From: Fulvia fulva
Taxonomy: Eukaryota; Ascomycota; Dothideomycetes; Mycosphaerellales; Mycosphaerellaceae
NCBI RefSeq assembly: GCF_020509005.1
Contig: NC_063017.1
Coordinates: 1,116,001 to 1,180,000 of the forward strand
Length of the DNA stretch: 64,000 bases
Reading direction: 5' to 3'
Under the pieces are notes generated by a model. The model was not told the origin of the DNA. It did not search any database and was given only the letters and a program-made list of their open reading frames with translations. Position numbers and translations under genes: made by a program. Positions 34,801 through 43,513 of this stretch are shown here, in pieces; the stretch's first letter is position 1; each line of letters opens with the position of its first letter.

Positions 34801-37134
34801 TACGAACCTGCGACCAATGAAGTTGATGAAGCTCAGCAGGCTGTTGAAGCAAGCCAACACCGATTGCTGATCCCTGTTCTTGATGGTGAACTGGAAGTGT
34901 CCATGGGTATCCAGATCGTAGAAGTGGACGAGGTACCTGTCACCGTTGTAGGCGACAGTGAATTCTGCCAAGTCCATGGCCATGTGGCCGTATGGGGTCA
35001 TCACCCTGATGGGCTGAGACCGATTGTGCACCTTGTGAGCTTTGCTAAGCCCACATGCTCTGCAATGTGCAGTGAGGGGTGCGCTTGGACCATCGTTAAT
35101 GATCACCCCCTCAACTCTGAGCGGCAACTGCTTGATGCGTTCAGCGCCAATGTGACCAAAGATTTGATGCCACTGGCGGCCAGAGAGCTTTCGGTGTTTG
35201 ATGGGGGTCCTGCTGGACGTAGCTGCACCTTGAGTGCCCCCAGTGCTGTTCATGACTGCGAGAACGGTGCGATCACCATCCTCTTGAGCAGTTGGAGATG
35301 CTGCGCTGTTGGCAGGTTCATCGCCGATGTTTGCACCCCTGCCAATAGTGCTGATGAACTGCGCGTTGCGCATCTTTTCAGTGACCTTCGGCAGTACTAG
35401 GCCCTCTTTTGTAGGCCATTGGTAAATGATGGGTGACTTAGGTGGTGTGACCACCTTGAAGAAAGGGATTGTACCAGTAGGGCGGTGTAGGTCCATCAAT
35501 TTAGTGTCGTTGTGCCACATTGAATTGCTGCGTCCGTGCCACCAGAGTCCGGCTCTTTCCATGCGTGTGTGAGAGATGACGTTCACATGAAAGCCTGGGC
35601 AGTAAGCCACATCCAGCAAGGTGAATGAATGGCCCCCAATTGACATATGAACGCGCCCTAACGCTGCAATTGGAAAGGTGGTTGTTCCAGCCTGGATTTC
35701 TGAGGTGGTGAGGCGCTCTGCAATGAACTCTACACCCTCCTGGTCATGATGATTGATCACATGAGTGTCTGAACAGTTATCATACACCCAGCAATCCCTG
35801 AAGTTGACGCTCAACTTGCTAATTGAGCTAGAAAGAACAGTAAGGCCAACAAAGCCCTTATCGCTTGGTGATGCCTTCTTCGCATCAGCAATAGCCTTGT
35901 CACGTTCCTGGTCCTTGCGATTGTTGCGATTCAACACGCCAAGCAGACGCTCGCCGTCGTCGCTCAAGCAGTAGTTGATGAAGTTTTTCCAGTACTTCTT
36001 CCACTGCTCTGAGCGCTGATCCTTTGCTGGGCGCTTGTCGGGGTTGATCACATCGCATGAGAACAGGCCCTTGTGACAGGTGTCCTTGGGCTCGCCGGTG
36101 ATGTTCCAGCAGCCGCTTGGCCTGTTGTTGTCCTTGTCTTTGTTCTTGTCGCCGCGGCTGCTGCCACGACCCTTGTCACCGCGGCTGTTGCCACGGTTGT
36201 CACCACGGCTGCTGCCACGGTCACCCTCCTTTTGACCAGCACCTGTGGGTGCTGTTTCATCCTCTGCTTCTGCTGAGGTTTCTCCGGAGAAGGTTGCGAA
36301 GACTGATCGACCGTTGGTTGTTGCTGGTGCGGTGTCGCGTATCCATTCGAGGTAACGCTCAGTAAGCTTTTGTAGTGACATTTTGTCACGCTTCCACTCG
36401 TTGTATAGAGAAGCACCGTAGGCTGGAGCCTGCTTCTGCTGAATAGCAAGTAGGAAGTGTCTACTAAGGTCGTCGTACTCGGCGTGGTTGCACTTAAGCA
36501 TCTTGGTCTGCAAAACTAACCAGTCTGAGCACCAGTCATCGATTCTGCGTGCGCTAGCCTTCTGAAGCCTAGACAGCTCAAGCGTGAGCTGCCGCTTACG
36601 CAGCATATCGTCTGGACCATACTGATCCTTGAGAGCCTGGTATTTCGCTCTGAGGGTGTTCTGGCCGTGCATTAGCTCTTGCCCTAGCTCTGTCGTCGTA
36701 CGGATGAGGTAGGTAATGAGCTTTGATCGCGCAGCAGCAAAGATGTCGTACATCCGTTGCCTTCGGTCTGCGTCTGTTTGTCGTAGCTTGATGAGATCTC
36801 TTGATGTAGCGTCTCCTGCCGTGTACGCTTGTTGGATTTCCTCAAACGTCAAGTGAGTAGGCTCTGTTAGCTCGTTACTCAGTTGGTGAGGATCCACATA
36901 CTTCCAGACATTCAAAGACTCTGCGTAGAGCTCTAGCTGACGGTCAAACTTGTCCCATTGGTCATGGCTCTTCAGAACCACGGTACCCTGAGGTAGGGCA
37001 CCGGTAGTCACCGGCGTCTCGGTAGTGGCCATAACTGCAAAATGGGTTGTAGGCTGGTGAAAGTTCCACGCGGGTTCACTAGGCCTAGGGGATACTACTG
37101 CACTGGTTGTAGCAGTAGTGCTGTGACGATGCAA
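31879..37134 (-). CDS. Copia Gag-Pol polyprotein, intact
   Basis: A single 1,751-residue frame without stops or frameshifts. Order: Gag capsid-like (about residues 45-270), a low-complexity Gly/Ser/Arg/Asp linker (300-340), an atypical knuckle (CWNITGEPKDTCHKG, about 345, lacking the usual CX2C), aspartic protease (VYDNCSDTHVIN, about 450), GAG-pre-integrase with HQIFGH and CRAC (about 660-710), integrase core (MDLAEF 720, YSDNEPA 783, PAERAG 816), reverse transcriptase (LPLKWVYKYKLDE about 1250; FYVDDLVML about 1390) and RNase H (GASDASYG about 1575; STEAELLGL about 1610). It copies element RNA into DNA and integrates it. Translation may begin at the listed ATG or at the later MATTETP (37032-37030). 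The changed protease triad (DNC instead of DSG/DTG) is the main oddity. Confidence 0.95.
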   Translation of the reverse strand: MHRHSTTATTSAVVSPRPSEPAWNFHQPTTHFAVMATTETPVTTGALPQGTVVLKSHDQWDKFDRQLELYAESLNVWKYVDPHQLSNELTEPTHLTFEEIQQAYTAGDATSRDLIKLRQTDADRRQRMYDIFAAARSKLITYLIRTTTELGQELMHGQNTLRAKYQALKDQYGPDDMLRKRQLTLELSRLQKASARRIDDWCSDWLVLQTKMLKCNHAEYDDLSRHFLLAIQQKQAPAYGASLYNEWKRDKMSLQKLTERYLEWIRDTAPATTNGRSVFATFSGETSAEAEDETAPTGAGQKEGDRGSSRGDNRGNSRGDKGRGSSRGDKNKDKDNNRPSGCWNITGEPKDTCHKGLFSCDVINPDKRPAKDQRSEQWKKYWKNFINYCLSDDGERLLGVLNRNNRKDQERDKAIADAKKASPSDKGFVGLTVLSSSISKLSVNFRDCWVYDNCSDTHVINHHDQEGVEFIAERLTTSEIQAGTTTFPIAALGRVHMSIGGHSFTLLDVAYCPGFHVNVISHTRMERAGLWWHGRSNSMWHNDTKLMDLHRPTGTIPFFKVVTPPKSPIIYQWPTKEGLVLPKVTEKMRNAQFISTIGRGANIGDEPANSAASPTAQEDGDRTVLAVMNSTGGTQGAATSSRTPIKHRKLSGRQWHQIFGHIGAERIKQLPLRVEGVIINDGPSAPLTAHCRACGLSKAHKVHNRSQPIRVMTPYGHMAMDLAEFTVAYNGDRYLVHFYDLDTHGHFQFTIKNRDQQSVLACFNSLLSFINFIGRRFVCFYSDNEPAIGKVFRSVINNNKIEWHATAEYAPAQDPAERAGALIITMSRTIRIHARLPEKLWPECTAAAAYILWRSPIQSKGWKTPFELATGRIPNVGHMVVYGSLAYVFIHGPDQPGKSEKLQERALIGYLVGYDSTNIYRVWDPSKDWVMRVKDVLFDETTFYDPSRLTAGYTTPVENIATAEPAEEPEQYYDLYVAHHEQDTAQAEGVEEQAQQPHTQQPRDAHQKLLGQEPHWPQHRESATYNQKDRQIEHVTDHVTQDNTQQSAPNTTDYYDTLQQQIMDALTAEDREEIMGNTDPDREPYPFTFTPPEDALTHNASNTPLFPLEPELYTPEESNYAVTENGKRLRTAYFHHALHQIMVANVIIGQMSGIRPRTRAYRDKSDRSPTRRGNSPLRRVNTTTSMHRDDLPPEPSNYRAAMKHRFSQQWIEAMAKEFAKALATGTFRWATKEEKDQDAQQEEGLQPLLPLKWVYKYKLDEHGMLKSFKARLCARGDLQGTHLDTYAATLPASMFRLCCAMAASFDLEAEQFDVVNAFLNSDLPYTMYLQPPPGIDRPSHGHALKLVKALYGLKESPLLWYNSLTETLASLGLVPLSDSECIYHDNKVMFFFYVDDLVMLYHRKHKAHAANIKQRLLAKYEMHELGDLSWFLGIKVTRDRNKRLLWLSQEDYIEKLAAKFSISTNARKTTVPVDQHLDWTVPEGHQPTSIAILAYQQRIGSLNFAATHTRPDIAFSLSMLSQYLTKPTETHLKLADQCLRYLLETKNLCLVYGASKHITGLHSQPEHLGSNHEFFGASDASYGMNNDRTSSNGWVFMLFGGPVDYKASKQITVTKSSTEAELLGLSQAASELIQWERVFAEIHLQFNQRTHLYCDNTQTIRLVNQQGQKLDTKLRHVDIHHHWLRQRDQRGDIEIKYLSTNDMPADGLTKLLPPQKHKHFVKLLNMAEEGVDPRTSVPSAAASGGNGPTDA

Positions 37135-37183
37135 ACTCTGCTTTGGGGCTTCCTTGTCGCAGCGAATGTTAGTGAGCGCTAAC

Positions 37184-37195
37184 CGGGCTCATAAC
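37184..37195 (-). other. Copia primer-binding site, half-tRNA iMet type
   Basis: Directly inside the 5' LTR. The plus strand reads CGGGCTCATAAC, the anticodon-arm sequence of eukaryotic initiator Met tRNA with the CAU anticodon in it. The element RNA would therefore pair with the internal, cleaved tRNA half, as in Drosophila copia, not with the tRNA 3' end. The neighbouring AGTGAGCGCTAAC (37171-37183) may extend pairing toward the D arm. Confidence 0.7.
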
Positions 37196-37402
37196 TATCA
37201 CGTTAGAAGTGTGGGAAGTTATTGTACGGGCTCATATAGGGTGTTTCAAAAGCAGGTTGTGTATTGCATGTGTCTATCTAGAATGGACAAGTGTTGCTCT
37301 TGAAGAGGCTGCAGGTGACTAATCAGTCACCTGATTCTTAGCGTACGTGGCCTCAAGTTTTGATGATGGGATGTTGCCCATGTGCACGCTCGGATCGCGA
37401 CA
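37196..37402 (-). repeat. Copia 5' LTR
   Basis: 207 bp, identical by eye to 30628-30834. It should hold the promoter and start of the element transcript, read leftward. Followed by the GGTAG duplication at 37403-37407. Confidence 0.95.
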
Positions 37403-37578
37403 GGTAGTAATATAGACTACGTATATTTAGAGGGAAAGCTAATCTAGATAAGGAGAAGTCGGGGGCGGGAAAGGTTTTCACCTATTCGGGTTTTCCTTTA
37501 TATATAACAATAGATATATACCTATATAGGCCGAATGGGGTCCTAGAACAGGGGAATAACAAATCTATCTATCTATTT
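37403..37578 (+). mobile_element. 3' end of LINE-3
   Basis: Resumes LINE-3 after the copia. GTTTTCACC/TTCGGGTTTTCC and ATAGGCCGAATGGGG resemble the 3' ends of LINE-1 (11510-11575) and LINE-2. It ends with AACAAATCTATCTATCTATT. Confidence 0.85.
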
Positions 37579-38300
37579 AAGAGTAACATTAATCGATAGA
37601 GCGTAATTAGTAGATACAACACCTTCAATATCAACTTGATAGCTATGAAATTGACTGAATACGACTCAATCCAATATTGAGGTAGAAACACCTTGGGCCG
37701 TGCGACAGAGGGGACCGTGCAGCAGGTGGGGAAGACTTCTACTCCTTCGGCGATACATCCCCCTCCAGCCTGTCCACCTTGCTTCCACGCCGCAAGTAAT
37801 CACAACAACCAACGTCCAGCGCACACATCAAAGCTTATCACCCCTCTTTCCATACCCGACTGGCCAGCATCATCACGGAAGCTAGTGATTGTCCTGTGTT
37901 ACGGTTTGATTCGTGGAGAACCCACGACCACTCATTTAGCGAAACGGAGCACTAGGGACAGCGACGGAGCTGCTCTTTTTTGGTTCGACCGGTCTGCTCG
38001 GACAGATCAGAGTGCTCGGTGATCAGTCTGCTCAGTCTGCTCAGTCTGATCAGTTACGCTAAGACATGGCACTATATAGACGACGCTTCTTTACGAGTAG
38101 ATAGAAGCCTCGTGCTCAACTCATTTTAAGTATACACCATATACTGTTTGGGACCACTACCTTCTCAACGAGTCAGAGACATCACTGCAAAGATCCAAGC
38201 CCGGTCGGGATCACGTACAGCGGTTCCTAACATCCTGCTCTCCGGCGTTGACTGCTGGATCCAGTATTCTTCTCGAACAGCGCGGGAATCCGGCTGGCGA
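37579..38300. repeat. Un-RIPed flank carrying the 13-kb repeat family
   Basis: Normal dinucleotide content. Shares GTGCAGCA.GTGGGGAAGACTTCTAC (37713-37740), CAACGTCCAGCGCA.AC with AAAGCTTATCAC (37810-37845), and TCCTGCTCTCCGGCGTTGACTGCT (38232-38255) with 13580-13890, in roughly the same order. A short GATCAG/CTGCTCAGTCTG repetition sits at 38005-38055. The open frames here (37693-38022, 38148-38360) are short, overlap on both strands, and have no recognisable domain. Confidence 0.55.
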
Positions 38301-39770
38301 AGCATGGACGGAGGATGTGGCGAATTCGGGGTTCAGCTCCGGAATGTGCAACGCCATTAACGGTCAAATGTCTGTTAGCAGAGTACTGATTAGGCAGTAC
38401 GCACGAAATACGATGTATAAGCGGCGGGGATAGTCCGTATAGGTACGGAGAACAATGATGGATTGGGTGTGCTTGCGAGGACGTTTTTGGGGTGAGCACG
38501 TTTCGGTGGAAGTGGCATGGCTTGTAGGTTTGGACACTGCAGTTCTTGGCTGCATGTTCTCGACGATGTATTTACTTCTTGCAACGAACATAATATGGTC
38601 AAACTGTACTACTGACCACAAGAACATTTCTTCTTCAATCGAACGCTCGCCGATAAGTATCTGTACTCATTATTTGCAGCCAGCTGCTCGATACGTCCCG
38701 GTCGCGGGAGCGCACGACTCTCCACAACAACAGCGGCCATCATTAACGAGTCCTCTGGACTCAAGAACACTTCGCATTCGCCGTGTAGTGAGAGGTCATC
38801 CCCAGTCATGCTGTTACCTGAGTCGCTGTGGCTACTGTCGTGCGTGTCAAGGCAAGCACTGAAACACTCTGTCTTGTGCGCGCTACAGGCAGCCTGCGGG
38901 TCGAGCCATGCGCAGCATACCACCTTTGGCGTATCAGCATCGCGACAAGGCCTGACGACGAGCCAAGGCCAGTTCCATCCACTGGTGTGGATATCCACAA
39001 GAAGGTCTCCGTGGGCTGCGTCTGCGTCGACAGACCCGAGCAGCCTGTCATTTGCGGTGATTCTCTTCACCTTGCCCTCTTGCACACAATGATGTGCGTA
39101 AGGAGTATAAAGATGCTCCCCGCCTTCTGTGTCACTGGCCTTATTGCACCGAAACGCGGAAAGATGTGATGTCGAGTGTAGCGCCTCCATCGGACGGGAC
39201 CTCTGCTAGCGAAATGAACGCCGCGTTCGCCATTGATGATAATGTTCTGAGCCCTGTCTGGCTCTCCCCAGGTATACGAGATGGCCGCGTATGGTGGTGC
39301 ATCATGGATGGAACAGACTTGGAGCTCGAAGACTAGTCCGATCTGTGTGTGTAATCTCCAGGAAATGTAGCAGCCGGATCTGTTGGTTCGGCGAGCGGAG
39401 CGGCTGATGCTCGAATTGCTTCAGACTGTCGACATGGCTCCTTTGGTGGAGGTAGGCGCGCCGCTGCACCGCTCTCGATGCTGGCGGCTTGACAGCGTCA
39501 TCACGCTTCTTCGGCATTAATTGCTGACCCTGTACGGCGGGTGGTGGTGACTTTTGAGACTCCGGCGATACGATGGTTGGTGCGAAGACGTGAAAGTGTT
39601 TCGAGAGGAAGGAAGCATCCAGATCTCCCCGACCGGCAAGCGAACTGTGGCTGGACCCCAAAAGTGGGTCGGGTGTGGCATCTGAAGCATCTCAACATTC
39701 ACACTCTTTGCACTTCCATACCGTAGTCCTATTCTATACTCCCGGCGATACCCTTCACCATGTGAACACG
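38301..39770. other. Gene-island flank, no certain gene
   Basis: Un-RIPed, GC-normal DNA with many overlapping short frames on both strands but none I recognise. The last few hundred bases would include the promoter of the EthD-domain gene. Confidence 0.5.
38609..39190 (-). CDS. Hypothetical protein (weak candidate)
   Basis: A 193-codon open frame, the longest in the un-RIPed island outside the two confident genes. It is Cys- and His-rich in the middle (VVCCAWLDPQAACSAHK, CFSACLDTHD) with no signal peptide or membrane segment. It is countered by frames of 113 and 94 codons on the other strand over the same bases, and I know no family that matches. A second minus frame at 39302-39661 is in the same frame and could be an upstream exon, but I could not place splice sites. 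Probably spurious or a decayed gene. Confidence 0.2.
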   Translation of the reverse strand: MEALHSTSHLSAFRCNKASDTEGGEHLYTPYAHHCVQEGKVKRITANDRLLGSVDADAAHGDLLVDIHTSGWNWPWLVVRPCRDADTPKVVCCAWLDPQAACSAHKTECFSACLDTHDSSHSDSGNSMTGDDLSLHGECEVFLSPEDSLMMAAVVVESRALPRPGRIEQLAANNEYRYLSASVRLKKKCSCGQ

Positions 39771-40292
39771 ATGGTTCTGCAAGCCGGCTACCCCAACACA
39801 ACCGGCTTCCGCAAAGTCACAAAAGCCACCATCCTCATCAAGAAGAAACCCGGCATGAGCGATGTCGACTTCATCTCCCACTACAACCACGTTCACGCTC
39901 AACTCGCCGCTCCCGTGGTCGAGAAGCATGACATCATAACCTACAGCCTGGTACGTGGACCTCGAACCTTAGCTAGCGTAGAGCCCCAACGTGTCCTTCC
40001 CATGGCAGCAAGAAGCCCTGCTGAGACATCGCCTCCATAGTCCTACTGCCTCGACCGCGACCGTAAGATAATGCCCGACATGCTCCGCGGGAAAGCACAA
40101 ATGGCAGATTACGATGCGATTTGTATCTTTGTGTTTCCGGATTATAAGGCTTTTGCGAAGTTCATGTCTGATCCTGCGAGTAAGGCGTTGGCGCCGGATC
40201 ATGAGAATTTCATGGTGGAGAGTGAGATGAGGATGATGGTGGGGGATGAGTACATGGTGATTGAGGATGGGAAGATGGTTGTGAAGGAGTGA
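39771..40292 (+). CDS. EthD-domain protein (dimeric alpha-beta barrel), one intron
   Basis: Two exons, 39771-39950 and 40041-40292, give 143 residues. The 90-base intron starts GTACGT, ends CCATAG, and is phase 0; reading through it hits a stop at its own TAG, so splicing is needed. Exon 1 has ATILIKKKPGMSDVDFISHY followed by NHVHAQLA and ITYSL; exon 2 has YCLDRD, YDAICIFVFPDYKAF and DHENFM. This matches fungal EthD proteins, ferredoxin-like dimers of about 100-150 residues with mostly unknown substrates, related to ethyl tert-butyl ether degradation protein EthD and to polyketide cyclases/decarboxylases. MVLQAGYP is taken as the start, where family similarity begins. It converges on the p24 gene, with 123 bases between stop codons. 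No RIP damage. Confidence 0.85.
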
Positions 40293-40415
40293 TGGGTAAG
40301 TGAGGGTAGGTGTATCGACAGAGCTTGGGTGGATAGGAGGTAGAGTGGGTTGGGCGTAAGTGTAGATTGTATTGCTTTTCTGGGAGTTGTAAAGTACAGC
40401 TGTTGGCGCGGAGGG

Positions 40416-41234
40416 TCAGACGTAGCCTGGAAACTGTCAGTACTTGGTATGCAAGGAGTCTTGTGAGAAGTGCTTACCTTTGCGGCCTCCGGTGAAGAAC
40501 ATCTTGACGATGAAGACCTGCAGACCAGCCATCGCAACCATGAGTCCACCCTCCATTAAGTTCAGGTTGAAGATCCTCTTCTCCGTGCTCCTGACTGTGC
40601 TGAAGTTGCGGTTCTCTCGGGTGCGGAAGTACTTCTGTTGTCTTGTCAATGTCGAGACTTGCCCGGACATCTTCAATAGTGTCTCTTCCACTTCGCCCAA
40701 CTGCTCGGTGCTCGCGCCTGCTTTTTGTGGGAGGTTCGCTCGTGGTTCGTTCTCGACCTAGTCGTTGTGTCAGATGTGTGTGCTTGTTCCCATATGGCAT
40801 GATCTCTAGTGATGTGCATACCGAGATCTCAAAATCCACAATCTTGTCCGCAAAGGTCGACATCGAGTTGTCGAAGCAGAATCTGTACTCTCCAGTCTGC
40901 TCTGCTGTGAAGACATAGTCGCCTTGCCTCTCTTTCATGCCGCTTAGCACGATCTTCTCCTTGCCGGGCTCCTTTCCTGGTCCGTATACGTGGTAGTCGA
41001 CTGTAACCAACTGTCAGCATGCCCAATGCCCGTTTCGCGCCTGCCCATGATCTTACTGTCGAAGTCACCACCACTCTGCACGGCAAAGTAGAATGCGATC
41101 TTGGAACCCGCCTTATCCACATTCGCATAGAAACACTCTTTCTCGTTCGGGTGCATCTTGTATGTGAGGGCTGTCGCATTGGTGCAAGCTGTCAGGAGCC
41201 CAAGTAGGGCCAGCAGGGAGTTGAGGCCCATCAT
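40416..41234 (-). CDS. p24/EMP24/GP25L cargo receptor (Erp-like), three introns
   Basis: Exons on the minus strand: 41234-41057, 41000-40822, 40757-40478 and 40426-40416, joined in frame to 215 residues. Introns are 56, 64 and 51 bases with GT..AG ends and a TACTGAC branch in the last. The product has a signal peptide (MMGLNSLLALLGLL..., cut near ATA/LTYK), a GOLD domain with the paired Cys (KECFYA and YRFCFDN), a coiled coil (EQLGEVEETLLKM...STLTRQQKYFRTREN), and a membrane helix (MVAMAGLQVFIVKMFF). The cytosolic tail ends GGRKGYV, with the FF pair and basic residues used for COPII/COPI binding. p24 proteins cycle between ER and Golgi and sort cargo such as GPI-anchored proteins. Length and layout are complete. 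The last coding exon is only 11 bases. A second in-frame ATG at 41231 is possible. Confidence 0.92.
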
Positions 41235-42354
41235 TGTGGTGCAAATCGGGAATGTTCTGTTGTCGGGGAGAAGTATAAGAGTCAAACCAGAAGGAGAGTC
41301 GTTACAGCATCAATTCGTGAAGAGGATGATCTGGAACTTGACACGCACGCGATCTTTCCAACAGGGAGATCTCGCGGATTGCTCAGGGTTCTGCGCCACT
41401 AGCCATTCGGTTAGAACCGGAGCCAGCTGGCGGCTGCATATGCACAGATGGTGAATGGTTCACAAGACATCAACAAGCACTAAAATTTCTTGCTTGGACT
41501 ACATGATACTGCATATCAAGCTCGCGGTTGAATTGTCTGAATACAGGGGAAGTTTGACAATATGGCAGGGCGACAAAACAGAAGGCAAGCACAACTATTG
41601 TGAAGATGCTTCTCACTGATCTAAGAACACCACAGATGGCCCAATCGAGCTGCCATATTCACGCATCAGTACTACGAATGCATGAATTACATGTACCTCA
41701 TGTGTCTACGAGAGACACCTTGATGAGAACATCTGATCTTTCGGACGTGGTCTTCGTCAGCCATGGATCTTGTCAGAGTGGATTCGTGTTCAACAGATCC
41801 GTGCCCGAGCCAGTGGACAAGAATTCTCCGCCTTCGCTCTTTGCTATAACATACATCCACACTCTTTGGAATCTCTGAGGAGCAGCGAAATGACAATGTC
41901 AGACATGACAGCGATGTCAGTCATCCTTGGGACGCCACTGCCCCAATACAAGAGAATGATCAAGGCTACGTTTCACGAAGCCATAATTGCAGCGAAGCTG
42001 CTGAATTACAAAAATGTGCTGTATGGGCCTGTGAGACCCATAAACTAAGCGTAGCGACGGGGTGGAGCTCTGTCACCACAGCCCCTCAACCTTAATATCT
42101 GCACGCAGCCTTGAGAAACATAAGCTGACTGGTCAACTTCCGAGACTAAGCTAGCTAAGGTACGTGCGTGCAGACGATGCGTACAGAAATAAATCAAGCT
42201 ACCGTTATGTCTCGGTTTCTATACGTAGCTTACAGTATTTAGATACTAATTGTTCCTATACGTAGTAGCGGTAGGTCGGTTATCGAGGTAATAATTAGAG
42301 ACCGATTTATTCCTATACGTACCGCTTAGTAGTAGTTACTAGTTTATTTCTATA
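41235..42354. other. Intergenic DNA right of the p24 gene, grading into RIPed DNA
   Basis: The first part would contain the p24 promoter (TATA-like CTTATACTT on the minus strand near 41275). A plus-strand open frame at 41770-42048 (92 codons, MSEWIRVQQ...YGPVRPIN) has no known domain and weak support. From about 42200 CpA and TpG vanish, marking the edge of the RIPed nest. Confidence 0.5.
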
Positions 42355-43487
42355 AAGTACTTCACTACCGAGCGGGCTACACTACCGAGCGGGCCACTTT
42401 TGCTAAGAACTGTACTACTTCTATAGAGATAGCTATATAACTACTATTATAGCGTGTATTATCTTTAAACGAGGCTAAACTAACCTTAGCTATCTAGACT
42501 ACAAAACGCGACGCGATAATTACGAATCGACTTGCTATAAAGGTATACGACGCGTCTCGAACTATACTAGGGTATCGATTAAATAGACGACCTCCTCGGG
42601 GTGACTACGAGCCTAATTCGAAGAAGCTTATAGAGCTAGAAGAGAGGGTCATACTTAAGTATATACTCGAGCTAGATCTTATAGGTTTCCCGTGATTAAA
42701 GGCTAGTATACGAGTAATAGCCGATTTATTACTATAAGAGAAGGGTCTTAAGCCCGCTAGTCTTAATTAGACAGACAGGTTTATTAGGCGGTATCGTGAG
42801 CTAAAGGTTCGTATAATACGTAGATACGATCGTTAGCGAGCCCTAATAGAAGATCTAGACGTTATTAAGAAGTGGTTCTTACTTATACGTAATATAAAGG
42901 AGAAGTATAGCATCCTTAACTAGGACACCTATAACTTTAACGAGACAGGGTTTATAATAGGTGTTATTACGTCTTAGAGCGTCGTTACGGGTTTAGAAAG
43001 GCGTAGTAGAAAGAGGGAGGTCGTTCAATAGGGTAATAGAGAGGGAGTAGAGAGATAGCGTATTAGATAGCTCTTATATAAAGCGAGATTAGTAAGCTAC
43101 GGAAGTCTAACGAGGCCCTTATATAGCAGAAAGCACGAAAGCGCAAGTACATTCAGTCTAGAGGGTCTCTAACCTTCGATAAGGCGTCGCAATTAATACC
43201 TCTAGAGGATACTAGGAGGTAGGAAGTGAGTAGAGAGTCGCTAGATAGTGTTTGGCTAGTACTAAGGCTACGACGCTATAAGCGATATAGCGAGTCGGGG
43301 CATAACGTACGTACCTATTAAGTAGACTCGCTAGATAGTAAAGAATCTGAAGAGGAATTGTCCTCCTAGTAACGATTCTATAGGATATCGTCGTATTTAG
43401 ATACCGTCGTAATTAAAGTAGAAGTAGTATAGTTCTTAGTAAAAGTAGCCCGCTCGGTAGTATAGCCCGCTCGGTAGTAAAGTACGT
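42355..43487 (+). mobile_element. Non-autonomous pogo-like DNA transposon, 1,133 bp
   Basis: Same length and structure as 4566-5698. TA flanks (42353-42354, 43488-43489); inverted repeats with two ACTACCGAGCGGGC motifs at each end. Interior traces of the transposase remain: the HTH region, NFNETGFIIGVI near 42940-42975, and the C-terminal RKHESAS tail near 43130. No DDE core. RIP-degraded. Confidence 0.88.
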
Positions 43488-43513
43488 TATATAGAGTCTT
43501 TAATAGTATCAAA

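Larger units (their letters stand above)
30628..37402 (-). mobile_element. Intact Ty1/copia retrotransposon, 6,775 bp
   Basis: Complete: two 207-bp LTRs that I read as identical, a 5-bp duplication (GGTAG), a primer site next to the 5' LTR, a polypurine tract next to the 3' LTR, and an uninterrupted 1,751-codon gag-pol frame. It lies on the minus strand inside the 3' region of RIPed LINE-3 but carries no RIP itself: CpA and TpG are common. On its sense strand the LTRs run TGTCGCG...CGTGATA, so the 3' end is TA rather than CA; the RIPed sister at 46015-52539 confirms these ends with its own duplication. Likely recent and potentially active. Confidence 0.95.
25960..37578 (+). mobile_element. 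LINE-3 of window: second Tad-like LINE, split by the intact copia
   Basis: ORF1 and ORF2 run from about 26.1 to 30.6 kb; after the copia insertion the 3' untranslated end resumes at 37403 and closes with (ATCT)n ending near 37578. The tail resembles that of LINE-1 but the proteins are clearly a different family. The 5' boundary near 25960 and the target duplication were not resolved. Heavily RIPed throughout. Confidence 0.85.

Noticed and set aside
31856..36365. Many open frames overlapping the copia polyprotein in other frames and strands
   Set aside because: They are shadows of a GC-rich 5.2-kb coding frame and have no family features.
37990..38060. CTGCTC/GATCAG stretch as a satellite or CRISPR-like array
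   Set aside because: Only a few imperfect short units and no spacer structure; the genome is fungal.
38828..39169. 113-codon plus-strand open frame as a gene
   Set aside because: It overlaps a longer minus-strand frame, has no recognisable domain or clear splice context, and length alone is not convincing in GC-normal DNA.
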